From contig OX352762.1 in the NCBI GenBank assembly GCA_947095585.1, positions 44,566,018 to 44,630,017 of the forward strand: DNA of 64,000 bases, written 5' to 3'. This DNA comes from Nephrocerus scutellatus (Eukaryota; Arthropoda; Insecta; Diptera; Pipunculidae). Below the pieces are notes generated by a model. It did no database searches and was not told the DNA's origin. It saw only the letters and a list, made by a program, of their open reading frames with translations. Of this stretch, positions 32,085 to 42,840 are shown one piece after another. Positions within the stretch are counted from its first letter, which is position 1; each line of letters starts with the position of its first letter. The translations under genes and the position numbers were made by a program.

Positions 32085-32741
32085 AAAAAACAACCCATAA
32101 AAAATAAAATTTTTAATTTAAATTCTCTAATAGGAGATGTATGTGTTTAAAATTTGAAAAAATCTAGCTAATTTTTAAAAAATTTATATGGGAACCCCTC
32201 GGGCCTTAGGGTTCACTCCAAAAACTTTACAAAAAATTGTGTCGATCGGAGATACACTTGCGTACAAAATTTATAGAATATAGGGTTAATTTTTAAAAAT
32301 ACACATGTGTGCAAAATTTCAATAAAATCGGGCTTTGGGAAGTTTTAACCCACTTTGATCCCACTTGATCGCAAGATTCCACGACAGAAGACCGACGATC
32401 GAAAGACGTCCGACATCCGTGCCACGGGCAAGTGAAGTTAATATAGAGAATTTAAAAATTACATGGGCACCCCTCGGGCACCGAGACCGATCACTCCAAA
32501 AATTTTACAAAAAAATTTTTTCCATCGGAGATACACATGTGTATTAATCATCCTTTGAAGAAAATCGGGTTAATTTTTTCAAAAATTTTTATGGGGTCCC
32601 ACGACTACGGGTCCCGGGGTCTCCTAAATTTTTACAAAAAGTGTTGTCCATAGGAGATACACATGTGTATAGAATTTAAAGAAAATCGTATTAATTTGTA
32701 AAAAAATTTTTTAATAGAAAGTGTTGTCTCCGGAAATACAC
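32085..32741 (+). repeat. G-family repeat pieces (duplication copy 2), cut by element D
   Basis: A first short G copy ends at about 32458 (TATAGAGAATTTAAA). A second continues with units at 32530 and 32660 (ACACATGTGTAT) and is split at GGAAATACAC by element D. Its right end is at 36082-36210. Confidence 0.8.
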
Positions 32742-32822
32742 TTTTTTTTTTATTATTCGCGCACGCTTCAAGGGGTTCGCACCCTTATAATGTTCGACTA
32801 TATGCTTGGCACAGGGTTGGCG

Positions 32823-33470
32823 TTAAGGAAGAGGAGGAGAAAAGAGGAGATGTCTATGAGCTTGTGTTTTGAATGCCTGTGGATCATAGTGATGTGGGAA
32901 GACAAAACTTGGCATTCCATTCCACATACGTGTTGTACGGCTGAAGAACAAATCCCTAAATTTAACTGTACGTCCGAAGATGGGCTTGAGGGTAAACTGA
33001 TGAGCATTTAGAGCGCCACGAGTATTGCGGTTGAATTCAAGGAGAGGTGGCATGCATCTGGCTATTTCCCTTGAGCACCGATGATAGAAGAAGCGATAAA
33101 ACAGTGACAAGCATGAAACGTTTCTGCGGTGTTCAAGCGAATCTATTGATTTCGCTATATTTTCGTCACCGATAAGTTTTATCGCGCGGTTTTGTATTCT
33201 ATCTACCTGTTGCAAAGTAGTCTTAGGAGCACCAGACCAGATATGGCAATTGTACTCAAGTTTAGGGCGAATAAAAGCCTTGTATATTGTAGCCAGATCA
33301 GAGGGAGTGAAATATTTCTTGCACTGGGCTAGAAAACCTAAACATTTCGCAGCATCTTTGGCGATGGTAAATATGTGGTCATTCCAACGAAGCTTGTCGT
33401 TAACGCACATACCGAGAATTGCGAGATTTTTAGTTTCCTCGATGCAAGTGCCATTCATGGATAATGGCAT
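32823..33470 (-). pseudogene. Element D RT C-terminal domain
   Basis: A 215-codon frame: LAILGMCVNDKLRWNDHI, KYFTPSDLATIYKAFIRPKL, RIQNRAIKLIGDENI, ending in SPPLP before the 3' end. It covers the thumb and downstream region of the non-LTR RT protein and is open, but separated from the RT core by a frame change around 33470-33549. Confidence 0.8.
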
Positions 33471-33548
33471 ATGGTTTAGGATTCGCTTGGACGACAGGAG
33501 ACAGCATTGGGTTTTGGAAGCGTTAAATTCTACTCGATTGTTTTCTCC

Positions 33549-34944
33549 TCATTGTATTATGCTGTCAAGGTCAGAATTTAACGTGCTTAACATACAAAGT
33601 TGTTTGAGTTCCACATCAGAGGTGGAGGGACGTTCCTCAAACTTATATGAGAAGCTGAGAGTGCTGTCGTCAGCGAAAGAGTGAATTGGATTAGAAGTTA
33701 CAGATAAGAGATCATTAATAAAAATGAGAAAAAGTGTCGAGGGCAGAACAGAGCCCTGGGGAACGCCAGCATTTATGTGGTGTATTTCATACTTGAAACC
33801 GTCCAAAACAACTTGGATTGAGCGGTCCAAATAGCTTCCAGATAGCTTCTAATCCAATGAAGCAGTTTATCATCGACTCCATAAGCACGCATTTTAGACA
33901 AAAGAGCTTGATGCCAAAATCTGTCAAATGCCTTAAAAATATCTAGTGCAACAGCTTTGCTTTCTCCAAAATGGTGCAAAGATCGGTTCCACTGTTCGGT
34001 GAGATATACCATAAAATCACCAGTAGAACGTTGCCCACGAAATCCATACTGCCGGTTACTAAGGATTTCGTTGGTTTCAAGATATTTTTTAAGCTGATAA
34101 TTGATCGGCGTTTCCATGACCTTGGAAAGAATGGATGTAAGTGCTATGGGTCGGTACGAAGAAGGAGACGACGGCTCGCCTTTTTTGGTATGGGCTGGAC
34201 AAATGCTGTTTTCCAACTTCTCGGGAAGAGTCCAAAAGAATAGGATAGATGGGAAAGCTTACGCAAAAGTCATGCCAGCTTGGAAGAACACCTCTTCAGA
34301 ACTAATGGAGAAATACCATCTGGCCCAGCGGATTTGTGAGTGTTGAGATCATTTAAAACTTTAGCAACTGCACGACTACGAATAAATATCTGTCCCATAG
34401 AGTGTTCAATACTCTGAGGTACAGGAGGCGGCAATGCACAATCTGGAAGCGTAGAGCTAGCTGCGAAGTGCGCAGCAAACAGATTGGCCTTGTCTATAGA
34501 GCTGAAAACTGGAATGTCATTATAAATGAGCGTTGGAAACGACGACGAGGCTGTATTTTTGATTCTTTTCACGAAAGACCAGAAATTTTTACTACCTTTG
34601 GGAAATTGTCGTATTTTTTGCCTTAATTTTTGGTCGTGGGCATTGCAATCACTTCTTGCTCGTTTAAACTTTTTTCGGTTTTCCTCGGTAGGGTTTGCTT
34701 TGTAAAACCGAAAGCATACCTCTCTAATCCTAGAAGCCTCTTTACAGCTCAAGTCATACCATCCATCTTCCTTTGATTTGATAGATTTATTCCTGAAAGG
34801 GATAAACTTTCTCATACCAATAAGAATGATGTTTGTGATTGCATCAGCGGTGGCATCCACGTTGCTATCACGAAAAAATAGCGACCAGTTAGTTCTCCCA
34901 AAGAAGTTGTTATGGCCGTCCCAATTGGCTTTCTCGTATTGCAA
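33549..34944 (-). pseudogene. Element D reverse transcriptase core
   Basis: Minus-strand frames at 34944-34270, 34216-33773 and 33830-33549 give, in order, THKSAGPDGISPLVLKRC, SYRPIALTSILSKVMET, QYGFRGQRSTGDF, AVALDIFKAFDRFWH (first Asp), INAGVPQGSVL and SFADDSTL (catalytic Asp pair). Frameshifts lie near 34260 and 33835; the latter coincides with a tandem duplication of about 10 bp (ATAGCTTC repeated at 33831-33850). Non-functional. Confidence 0.88.
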
Positions 34945-35159
34945 TACTATTTTTTGGGAGTTTTTTCTCTAACTACGTGGTTTATTAACGAGAAATTAGC
35001 TGATACTACACAATGGTCTGACGAGCCTAGAGGCGATAATACATTGACGGAGTATTTATCAGGACGAGAGGTAAGGAACAAGTCAAGGGTGTTAGCGGAA
35101 TCATATGCAATGTCAGGTATTCGGGTAGTCTCGTTTACAAGCTGAGTAAGGTGATTAAA

Positions 35160-35690
35160 CTCAGCGAATAACTTAACACACCTTCCTTCGGGTGTTGTCT
35201 AGCCAGAATGGCGAAGCCACCCAGAATTGTGTACATTGAAATCGCCCGCAATAACGATTTCATGTTTTTTGTCAATTCTTAAGATTGATTCAGACAGTGC
35301 ATCAAACTCACTCTGGGTTGAAGTGGGGGCTTCTGTAAAGGAAACAGAAGAAGATGTTGCGCTCTTGTACCTTTGAGCCAAATGAAATTGAATTCCGGTT
35401 TGGAACTTTGGCTAAATTGAGGCAAAAGCTGAAACGCAACATCACTCCGGACATAGATTGTGGGTCCGCGTCGAGAGAAAAATAATGGCACCAAGCTATA
35501 CCAAGCAGATTAAATTCCGATACATCAGAATTATCAAATACCTGAGTTTCACTCAGTGCCAGAATTGCTGGCATTTGGACATGTACATGGTTAAACACAG
35601 AAAAAGAATTTGTTTTCAGCCCACGTATGTTGCTAAGATCCACTCTGAAAACACACAGAACTACAACAGAACAAACACACAAAACACAAC
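35160..35690 (-). pseudogene. Element D AP-type endonuclease
   Basis: Frames 35682-35308 and 35381-35199 show ILALSETQVFD (Glu region) and VIAGDFNVHNSGWL (GDFN motif), typical of apurinic-type endonucleases that nick the target DNA. Frame changes separate the pieces. Confidence 0.78.
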
Positions 35691-36081
35691 TTACCGCTTC
35701 TTTAAACCGAATTGAGAAGAGTATGTCTCAAAATGGATTATCAAACAAATTGTCGCCTTGTGTTATGCCTTCACGACAAAATGAGTTAAATCACCATAAG
35801 AAACAAACACTCACAATCCGTTATTTAATTACAAAAGAATTAGATCATCACATTGCGTATGCAAGCATACAACAACATAATTTTCTAAATTCTTAAGTTG
35901 AGCTGTTGAGGATGCGACGAGCGGACACCACACATTGCACTTTGCACTAACAATATTGGCACAAGCGAACCGGGTTTTTTTTGCTATTGCAATTATTTCT
36001 GTGTTTTGTTGTTGTTTTTTATTTGTGTCGATGCACAGCACACAGCACGTCCGTTCACGACGTCATATAACTGACAACTGA

Positions 36082-36210
36082 ATGCACATGTGTGCACAAT
36101 TTCAATAAAATCGGGCTTTGGGAAGTGGGTTAAAAATTGATCGCAAAATTCGACGACAACCGACCGACATCCGTGCCACGGGAAAGTGAAGTTAATATAG
36201 AGAATTTAAA
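36082..36210 (+). repeat. G-family right end, displaced by element D
   Basis: Continues the copy broken at 32741: CACATGTGTGC, AAAAATTGATCGCAAAATTC, ending GTTAATATAGAGAATTTAAA at about 36205. Confidence 0.82.
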
Positions 36211-36289
36211 AAGGAGCTCAAAAAAGTAGAAAAAAGGAATGTTCACCCATCACACGCGTCACACGCCTCATTTAATTATTAATTTAATT

Positions 36290-36750
36290 TTTTTCCCGAT
36301 TACCTTTAAAAATATACACATGTGTATCTCCGATGGACAACACTTTTTGAAAACATTTTGGAGACCCCGGGCCCTGGGGTCGTGGGGCCCCAAATATTCT
36401 TGAAAAATTAACCCGATTTTCTTCAAATTTTCTTTACTAATGTATCTCTGATAGACAACACTTTTTGTAAACATTTTGGAGACCCCTGGCCCCAGGGTCA
36501 TGGAGTCCCAAAAGATTTTTTAAGAAAATTAATTCGATTTTTTTCAAATTTTATATACGTGTGTGTCTCCGATGGACAACACTTTTTGCAAAAAATTTGG
36601 GGGCCCTATAAAAAATTTTCAAAAAAATTAACCCGATTTTCTTCAAATTTATACACATGTGTATTACTGATGGACAAAACTTTTAGTAAATTTGTTGGAG
36701 TGATCGGACCCTGAGACCTGTGAACAATTTTAATTTTTATGGGTTGTTTT
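36290..36750 (-). repeat. G-family repeat, reverse copy
   Basis: Four units in reverse orientation (ATACACATGTGTATCTCCGA near 36314, then near 36440, 36560 and 36655), ending in the reversed outer end TTTTTATGGGTTGTTTTT at about 36735. The other end is missing. Confidence 0.78.
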
Positions 36751-37059
36751 TAATTTTGTTGTTATTTTATTGTTATTACTTCATCTTTGTTACTTCATTA
36801 TCAGAATTTCATTATTGGTTCCATTGTTATTTTGTTTCATTGATATAATATCATTACCATTATTATTATTTTTTCATTTAATCATAATTGTTAAGTTTAT
36901 AAACCTTATTATTATCACATTGAAATTATATTACGCTAACAAAATTGAATTTATGCTGTTTGTACAGTGGAATTACTTGTAATTACATATAACGACCCTG
37001 TTGTCGTATTGTACAAAAAAGAAATAAATAAACCAAACTAAACTTAACTAAAGTACTGT
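36751..37059. other. AT-rich spacer, no gene
   Basis: ATT-rich DNA. No feature supported. The end near 37010-37055 (AAATAAATAAACC...) could be the 3' tail of the RTE-like element that follows. Confidence 0.35.
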
Positions 37060-39330
37060 AAGTACTGGTATGACCATTGTCTTATACACCAGCAGCTTGG
37101 ATGTTATAGTTAAATTCCTCGATTTGAAGAGTAGGCTTTGTTGGCTCTGAGCAACCGTGCGCGTATTTCTGGTTACATGCTGTTATCGGCTGCTACATTT
37201 GACCCGAGATAGTTAAAGGATTGCACTTATATTTAAATTGAGGGACCAATGTTGGATCTTCTACTCGCAGACGTGGCCACCATGTACTTTGCTTTGCTCT
37301 CATTTATGTCCAGACTCAGATTTTATGCCGCTTGCTCGATCTGGATGAAAGCTTCCTGTACAGCTCTTTGGTTTCTACCAACGATGTCGATGTCGTCTGC
37401 GTCAGCCAGTATTTAATTGGACTTATAAGGGATTGTTCTTTTCGCCGTAACGTCAGAGTCTCTGATCACTTTTTCCAATGCCAGGTTGCAGGCCAGTCTA
37501 TCCCCTTGTCGGAGCCCATTATATATGTTGAATGGGCTTGATAGTGACCCGGATATATTTACTTGGCTTATAAGATTCGTCATGGTCAACCTAAATAGTC
37601 GTGTCAGTTTATTTTGGATGCCGAATTCTCTCATGGCTTTATAAAGTTCTACTCTGGCTATGCTATCATAGGCGGCTTTAAAGTCTATAAAAATATGGGT
37701 TAATGGTTTGAATGGTTGATGATGGTTTGAAACTCTAGAAATTTTTCCATCACCTGCCTAAGGGTGTAAATCTGATCAGTTGTGGATTTCCCTGCGATGA
37801 AGCCATACTGGTATGGCCCAATGATGGCTTATACTTATACATGGTATTCAACAACGTTATACCACGATAATTGCTGCATCTTGTTATATTTCCTTTCTTA
37901 TGTATGGGGCACAGTCTTCTGGCATCGCTTCTTCCTCCCATACTTGCACTATTAATTCATGAATTGCTTGGTATATTGCGGGACCTCCTGTTTCAATCAG
38001 CTCCGCTGGGATACTATCTGATCCCTGGGTCTTATTATTCGTCTATGCTTGGTGGCGGCAGCATAGTGTGGTTGTCAGTCATTGGTGGAGCCTCCAATTC
38101 CTCAGTTAGATGGCCATTAAGCAACTCATTTAAGTGCTCTTCCCATTGCTCTAAGATCCCCTTGAGATCAGCGATCAGATTACCCTCTTTTTCTTTGAAG
38201 TATTTGCAACGCGGTGTATATTGCGTCATACCGCAGACTCTTTGGTAGAACTTCTGAGCCTGATACGGTCCTAGCTCCCTGTACTGTCCTAGTTCACGGA
38301 CCAGGCTGGTTTCTTTCGCCGGTGAACTGTTTTTTTATATCTTCTTTATATTTATCTTCGTGTATCCGCGTTCTATGATATTGTTGCATTGCTCGGTACG
38401 CAACATTCTTACGTTCAGTCGCTAGCTGACATTCTTCATCGAACCAGTCGTTCTGATCTCTACGACTACTGCCTAAGATGGAGTCAGCAGCACTAATTAC
38501 AGTATTCTTAATTTCTTGATTCGTGCCCATTAGTCTTCTGCATTTAGGGCGAGTCCTATCGCTTGAACCTAGTTATTTCTGGTCTCTTCGTTGCGAGGGG
38601 CAGCCGTGTTGACACGAATCTAATTCGCTCGGATGCAGTCTTTCTTGATGATGATCCGCGCTCAGAGCACCATACTAACAAGATAGTGTTCCGATAGACA
38701 CCTCGGTACGTTCGTACCGTCATCAGGTTCGGGTTTTGGCGGCGGTCTATCAACACGTGGTATATCTGGGTTGCGAGTGGTTCCATCAGGAGATACCCAG
38801 GTGGCTTTGTGGATATTTTTACGCGCAAACCTTGTTCTCGCAACGACCAAATTATGGCTTGCTGCCATATCTATGACTCGTTGTCCATTGTCATTAGTGT
38901 TCTCGTGTTAGCTAGGTGTGCCTACCTATTTTGGCATTCGTATCCCCCAGAATCCTTTTTTCATCATACTGAGGGCATGCATGGAGTTCCCGTTCGCCTG
39001 ATTCAAAAAATTCTTCTTCTTCATGATCGGGAATCCTCTGTAGGTGCGTGAACATTTATGAGGCTTATATTTTTAAATCTGCCCCGCACGCGAAGGGTGC
39101 ATAGCAGTTCATTTACTGCTTTGAAGCCGATAACGGTAGGTTTCATTCTTTTGTTGATTAGAAACCCCACACCGAGCACATTATGTCTTGCATGACAGCT
39201 GTAATATATGTCGTACTCTGATTTTTGCGGGACACCATTTACCGTACACCACATCTCTTGAATTGCTGTTATGTCTGCAATATATTTGGACAGGGTATCG
39301 GCTGCTACTGTGCAGCTCAAGCTCGAGCAA
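37060..39330 (-). pseudogene. RTE-like non-LTR retrotransposon remnant
   Basis: Minus-strand frames give the order endonuclease then RT. Endonuclease: DTLSKYIADITAIQEMWCTV, YDIYYSCHARHNVLGVGFL, INVHAPTEDS (39320-39021), then MAASHNLVVARTRFARKNIH (38868). Linker: WFDEECQLATERKNVAYRAM (38450). RT: LCPIHKKGNITRCSNYRGIT (37930) and NGLRQGDRLACNLALEKVIR (37500). These styles are typical of RTE-type or related endonuclease-RT proteins in insects. Many stops and frameshifts; the catalytic ADD box is not found. An old copy. Confidence 0.8.
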
Positions 39331-39469
39331 TTCTGAAATATTCTAAATTGAATTATCAGAATTAGGTATTAATTAAAGAACAAATAATTAATGTAGCACA
39401 CACTATTCATTGGGCAAAATCTAATATAGTAAACTCTGTTATTTTATCCAATACACCCATACAAATGTG

Positions 39470-39665
39470 ATAAAAAAAAGTACCCGATTTTCTTCAAATT
39501 TTACCTCCGATGGACAGCACTATTTGTAAAAATTTTGGATATTTTTTTTTTTTTTTTTTTTTTTTTTTATTTTGCCCCGATTTTATTCAAACTTTGCACA
39601 TTGTGTATCCCTGATCAGAGAATTTACACGAAAAATTTTAGTTTTTATGGGTTGTTTTTTTTAAA
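39470..39665 (-). repeat. G-family fragment, reverse, with long T run
   Basis: CCCGATTTTCTTCAAATTTTAC at 39482, a run of nearly 30 T at about 39541-39569, CAGAGAATTTACACGAAAAATTTTAG and TTTTTATGGGTTGTTTT near 39618-39655, the reversed left end of G. Confidence 0.75.
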
Positions 39666-39942
39666 AAACTAAAAAAAAAAAATTTAGTTTAATTTATATA
39701 AATTACCAGTTTTAACCAAAAAAATGACGCAGACGCATAAATAAGGGGATACCTGCAATTTTCTTAAATCTGTATGCTAAACTTTTCATGAAACGCTTGC
39801 TTTGGGGAATTTTTAAATACACTTATGTAGATAAAAATGCATGCTGAAGAAAATTTCAATATAAAATAATACTAAAAATGCATAGAATATTAACACTGCA
39901 TTGAATCTTATATTTAATTTTTTCTATCTATGTTTTTTAAAG
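39666..39942 (+). other. AT-rich intron DNA upstream of the PTP exon
   Basis: No repeat of the families above. It ends in a pyrimidine-rich tract and AAAG at 39939-39942, the likely 3' splice site. Confidence 0.5.
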
Positions 39943-40078
39943 TGATGGAGGCGGTCGTTCGGGAGTTTATCTCTCAATCGATGCCAACCTTGAATTAGCA
40001 GAGGAAGAAGAATGTTTTCATGTTTTCGGGTATATGAAAAAACTAAGACAATCCAGGAAAGGATTACTAGAAAATGTG
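39943..40078 (+). CDS. Exon of a receptor-type protein tyrosine phosphatase (Ptp99A-like, second PTP domain)
   Basis: Preceded by a TTTTTTAAAG acceptor and followed by a perfect GTAAGT donor at 40079. The 136-bp exon begins with the last base of a split codon, then 45 full codons: DGGGRSGVYLSIDANLELAE, EEECFHVFGYMKKLRQSRKG, LLENV. GGGRSG is the end of the PTP signature (Cys-X5-Arg-Ser/Thr-Gly); the catalytic Cys position would be in the upstream exon. The helix after it and VFGYMKKLRQSRKG fit the last third of a PTP domain. The wording resembles insect receptor PTPs with two domains, best guess Ptp99A domain 2, from memory and not from a search. PTP enzymes remove phosphate from tyrosines, and in flies this receptor acts in axon guidance. 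No other exon is seen in the window. Confidence 0.82.
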
Positions 40079-40126
40079 GTAAGTTAATGCAGTAATATTG
40101 GATTTATCTATATAAATAAAAATTAA

Positions 40127-40556
40127 ATGCTGTTCTATCTTTTATCTTTTATCTTCTATCTTCTATCTTCTATCTTCTATCTTCTATCTTCTATCTTCTA
40201 TCTTCTATCTTCTATCTTCTATCTTCTATCTTCTATCTTCTATCTTCTATCTTCTATCTTCTATCTTCTATCTTCTATCTTCTATCTTCTATCTTCTATC
40301 TTCTATCTTCTATCTTCTATCTTCTATCTTCTATCTTCTATCTTCTATCTTCTATCTTCTATCTTCTATCTTCTACCTTCTATCTTCTATCTTCTATCTT
40401 CTATCTTCTATCTTCTATCTTCTATCTTCTATCTTCTATCTTCTATCTTCTATCTTCTATCTTCTATCTTCTATCTTCTATCTTCTATCTTCTATCTTCT
40501 ATCTTCTATCTTCTATCTTCTATCTTCTATCTTCTATCTTCTATCTTCTATCTTTA
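40127..40556 (+). repeat. (TATCTTC)n heptamer microsatellite
   Basis: About 60 nearly perfect copies of TATCTTC. Because 7 and 3 share no factor, all three frames stay open, giving a spurious 153-codon frame with repeated FYLLSSI. One unit is changed (TACCTTC at 40373). It lies about 50 bp after the PTP exon and ends just before a Helitron terminus. Confidence 0.97.
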
Positions 40557-40778
40557 ACCTTCTAACTTCTTATTTTCTATATATATAAAATAGAGAATTT
40601 ATTTGTATATATATACTAGCTGATTACCAGGCGTTGCCCAGGTATTTATTCATCTCAATCTTCTATTAGGCAGGGGTAGGATATCTATATTTAAGGTAAA
40701 ATTGCATTTTTTTTAACAAAATAAGTATTTTATATTAATTAAGTATTCAATTTATAAAAAAAATAAATAATATTTGTT

Positions 40779-41380
40779 TTAACAAAACTTGGTTGTATAC
40801 AATGATTTTAGTTTCACCTTCAAGAGCAAGAAAAAGTAATTTCTTAGGTGAACCCACCCTAGAGCAGGCAAACAAAAAGTTGTCTCAAATCTATACTCCG
40901 CAATACTTAATAAACTGTCCGACTTATTGATCGCCATCGAAAACGAAAGTTTTACTGAAAATTGCAATCTCTTAAATTTAAAATGTAGATCCGTCAAAAT
41001 GAGTGCTATCCGTGTGATAAAAACTGTTTCACACTCTCACAGTCTTTTACCGTTGCAAAGTTTTGCGAGTCGATATTTCGTAGTTAAATAATTGGAGATC
41101 CCACTGTAAGTAAAAGGCGATGTGGTGGCAATCCAGACGTATCAATTGAGTTTGGAAACTTAGTTAGATAATGCACTTCTTCATCAGCATCTACAATGGT
41201 ATCGATACACTTATATTCAGTGACTACGCCTATTAACATGGCAAGTGTTTGATTGTTTGTTTCGTAGCTGTCTCCATTTTTAGCAGCAAGAATGGCCCCT
41301 TCTCGCAACCGGTTCAAAATATGATAGTCTTGTGAAACAGCCGGATAAATGGAAATTATTAGTTCTGCGGCAGATTTCAA
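40779..41380 (-). pseudogene. Helitron helicase C-terminal fragment (left)
   Basis: Frame 41380-41084 reads LREGAILAAKNGDSYETNNQ, TIVDADEEVHYLTKFPNSID, SGLPPHRLLLTVGSPII, and the later frame 40997-40779 reads FKFKRLQFSVKLSFSMAINK. These match in order the final part of the PIF1-like helicase of Helitrons (usual motifs: ILA.KN, D..VNYP.EFLNS, G.PPH.L.LKVG, FKR.QFPV...F..TINK.QGQ). The RNA/DNA-unwinding motifs further upstream are missing, and there is a frame break near 41080. Confidence 0.85.
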
Positions 41381-41499
41381 AAATCAATGTGTATAATTCA
41401 TTCATTCATTCAATTTTATATTTCCATAAGACATGGCTACTTATCTACCTTTTCCAAATTGAAGTAGGAGCGACAATGTCCTCATCACAAATCCAGCCG

Positions 41500-42840
41500 G
41501 TCGCCGAGTACCATTCTACACCTCTATTAATCTCAGCGACCCCGAAAACCATGGAATCAACATTAATATCGGCCACCTCACTCAGTTATCGACCCCATCC
41601 CCATAGAACTGTGTTACCATCACCATTCAACTAAGCTACCCCGAAAACCATACATACGATACAACAGTAATATTGGGCACCCCCCACCACAGTTTGAGAC
41701 CCCATCCCCTAGAGCTTTCTTATAATCACCATTCATCTCAGCGACCCCGAAAACCATAAAATCAACACTAATATCGGTCACCCCTCCCCCTTTCCGTTAT
41801 CGACCTCATCCCCCTAGAGCTGTCTTACCATCACCATTCAACTCAGCGACCCCGAAAACCATAGAACCAACACTAATATTCGTCACCCCCCCAACAGTTA
41901 TCGACCCCATCCCCCTAGAGCTTTATTACCATCGAATATCGAACCCCCCCCCTGTTATCGACCCCAACCCCATAGAACTGTATTACCATCACCATTCAAC
42001 TCAGCGACCCCGAAAACCATAGAACCAATACAAATATTGGTCACCCCCCCAACAGTTATCGACCCCATCCCCCTAGAGCTTTATTACCATCGAATATCGA
42101 CCCCCCCCCTGTTATCGACCCCAACCCCATAGAACTGTATTACCATCACCATTCATCTCAGCGACCCCGAAAACCATAGAATCAACACTAATATCGGTCA
42201 CCCCCCCAACAGTTATCGACCCCATCCCCCTAGAGCTTTATTACCATCGAATATCGAACCCCCCCCCCCCTGTTATCGACCCCAACCCCATAGAACTGTA
42301 TTACCATCACCATTCAACTCAGCGACCCCGAAAACCATAGAACCAATACAAATATTGGTCACCCCCCCAACAGTTATCGACCCCTTCCCCCTAGAGCTTT
42401 ATTACCATCGAATATCGAAACCCCCCCCCCCCCCCTGTTATCGACCCCAACCCCATAGAACTGTATTACCATCACCATTCAACTCAGCGACCCCGTAAAC
42501 CATAGAACCAACACTAATATGGGTGACCCCCCACCACCGCCAACAGTTATCGACCCCATCTCCCTAGAGCTTTATTACCATAACCATTCAACTCAGCGAC
42601 CCCGAAAACCATGAAATCAAAACTAATATCGGTCAGCCCCCTTAGTTATCAACCCCATCCCCTTAGAGCTGTCTTACCATCACCATTCAACTCAGCGACC
42701 CCGAAAACCATTGAATCAACACTAATATCGGTCACCCCACCTCAGTTATCGACCCCATCCCCCTAGAGCTTTCTTACCATCACCATTCAACTCAGCGACC
42801 CTGAAAACCATAGAATCAACACTACACCCACCACCCTGCG
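41500..42840 (+). repeat. C-rich minisatellite, left array
   Basis: About 11 units, each with CTCAGCGACCCCGAAAACCA (near 41535, 41638, 41733, 41841, 41998, 42152, 42316, 42482, 42590, 42692 and 42794). Spacing is about 100-108 bp or about 155-165 bp; the longer form carries an extra CGAATATCGA-C-run-TGTTATCGACCCC segment. C runs vary from 5 to about 15. No coding. Confidence 0.92.

Larger units (their letters stand above)
26437..32595 (+). repeat. 3.05-kb direct tandem duplication
   Basis: 26437-29529 and 29530-32595 match throughout (offset 3046-3076), including the same A LTR fragment, jockey fragment with the same internal stop, and G pieces. The junction CACGACT|TTATTATG shows about 1 bp of overlap between the parents. 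A few small indels separate the copies (for example CACT missing near 30121, and expanded T runs near 31750). Confidence 0.92.
32742..36081 (-). mobile_element. Element D: APE-type non-LTR retrotransposon (CR1/L2-like)
   Basis: On the minus strand: an endonuclease, an RT and a C-terminal domain, ending in poly(A) (T run at 32742-32751). Target duplication candidate ATACAC (32736-32741) and ATGCAC (36082-36087), one mismatch. It is inserted in a G copy. Length about 3.3 kb suggests only ORF2 or a 5'-truncated element. The C-terminal domain style (PSDLATIYKAFIRPKLEYNC) is common in insect CR1/L2/Crack-like elements; the exact clade is not settled. Confidence 0.85.

Noticed and set aside
40127..40588. 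153-codon frame with repeated FYLLSSI, looking like a membrane repeat protein
   Set aside because: It is the translation of a 7-bp microsatellite. All frames are open for the same reason and no gene signals are present.
41500..42840. CRISPR-like regular repeats
   Set aside because: Repeat and spacer lengths vary, spacers are themselves repeated, the host is eukaryotic and the array lies inside a Helitron. It is a minisatellite.
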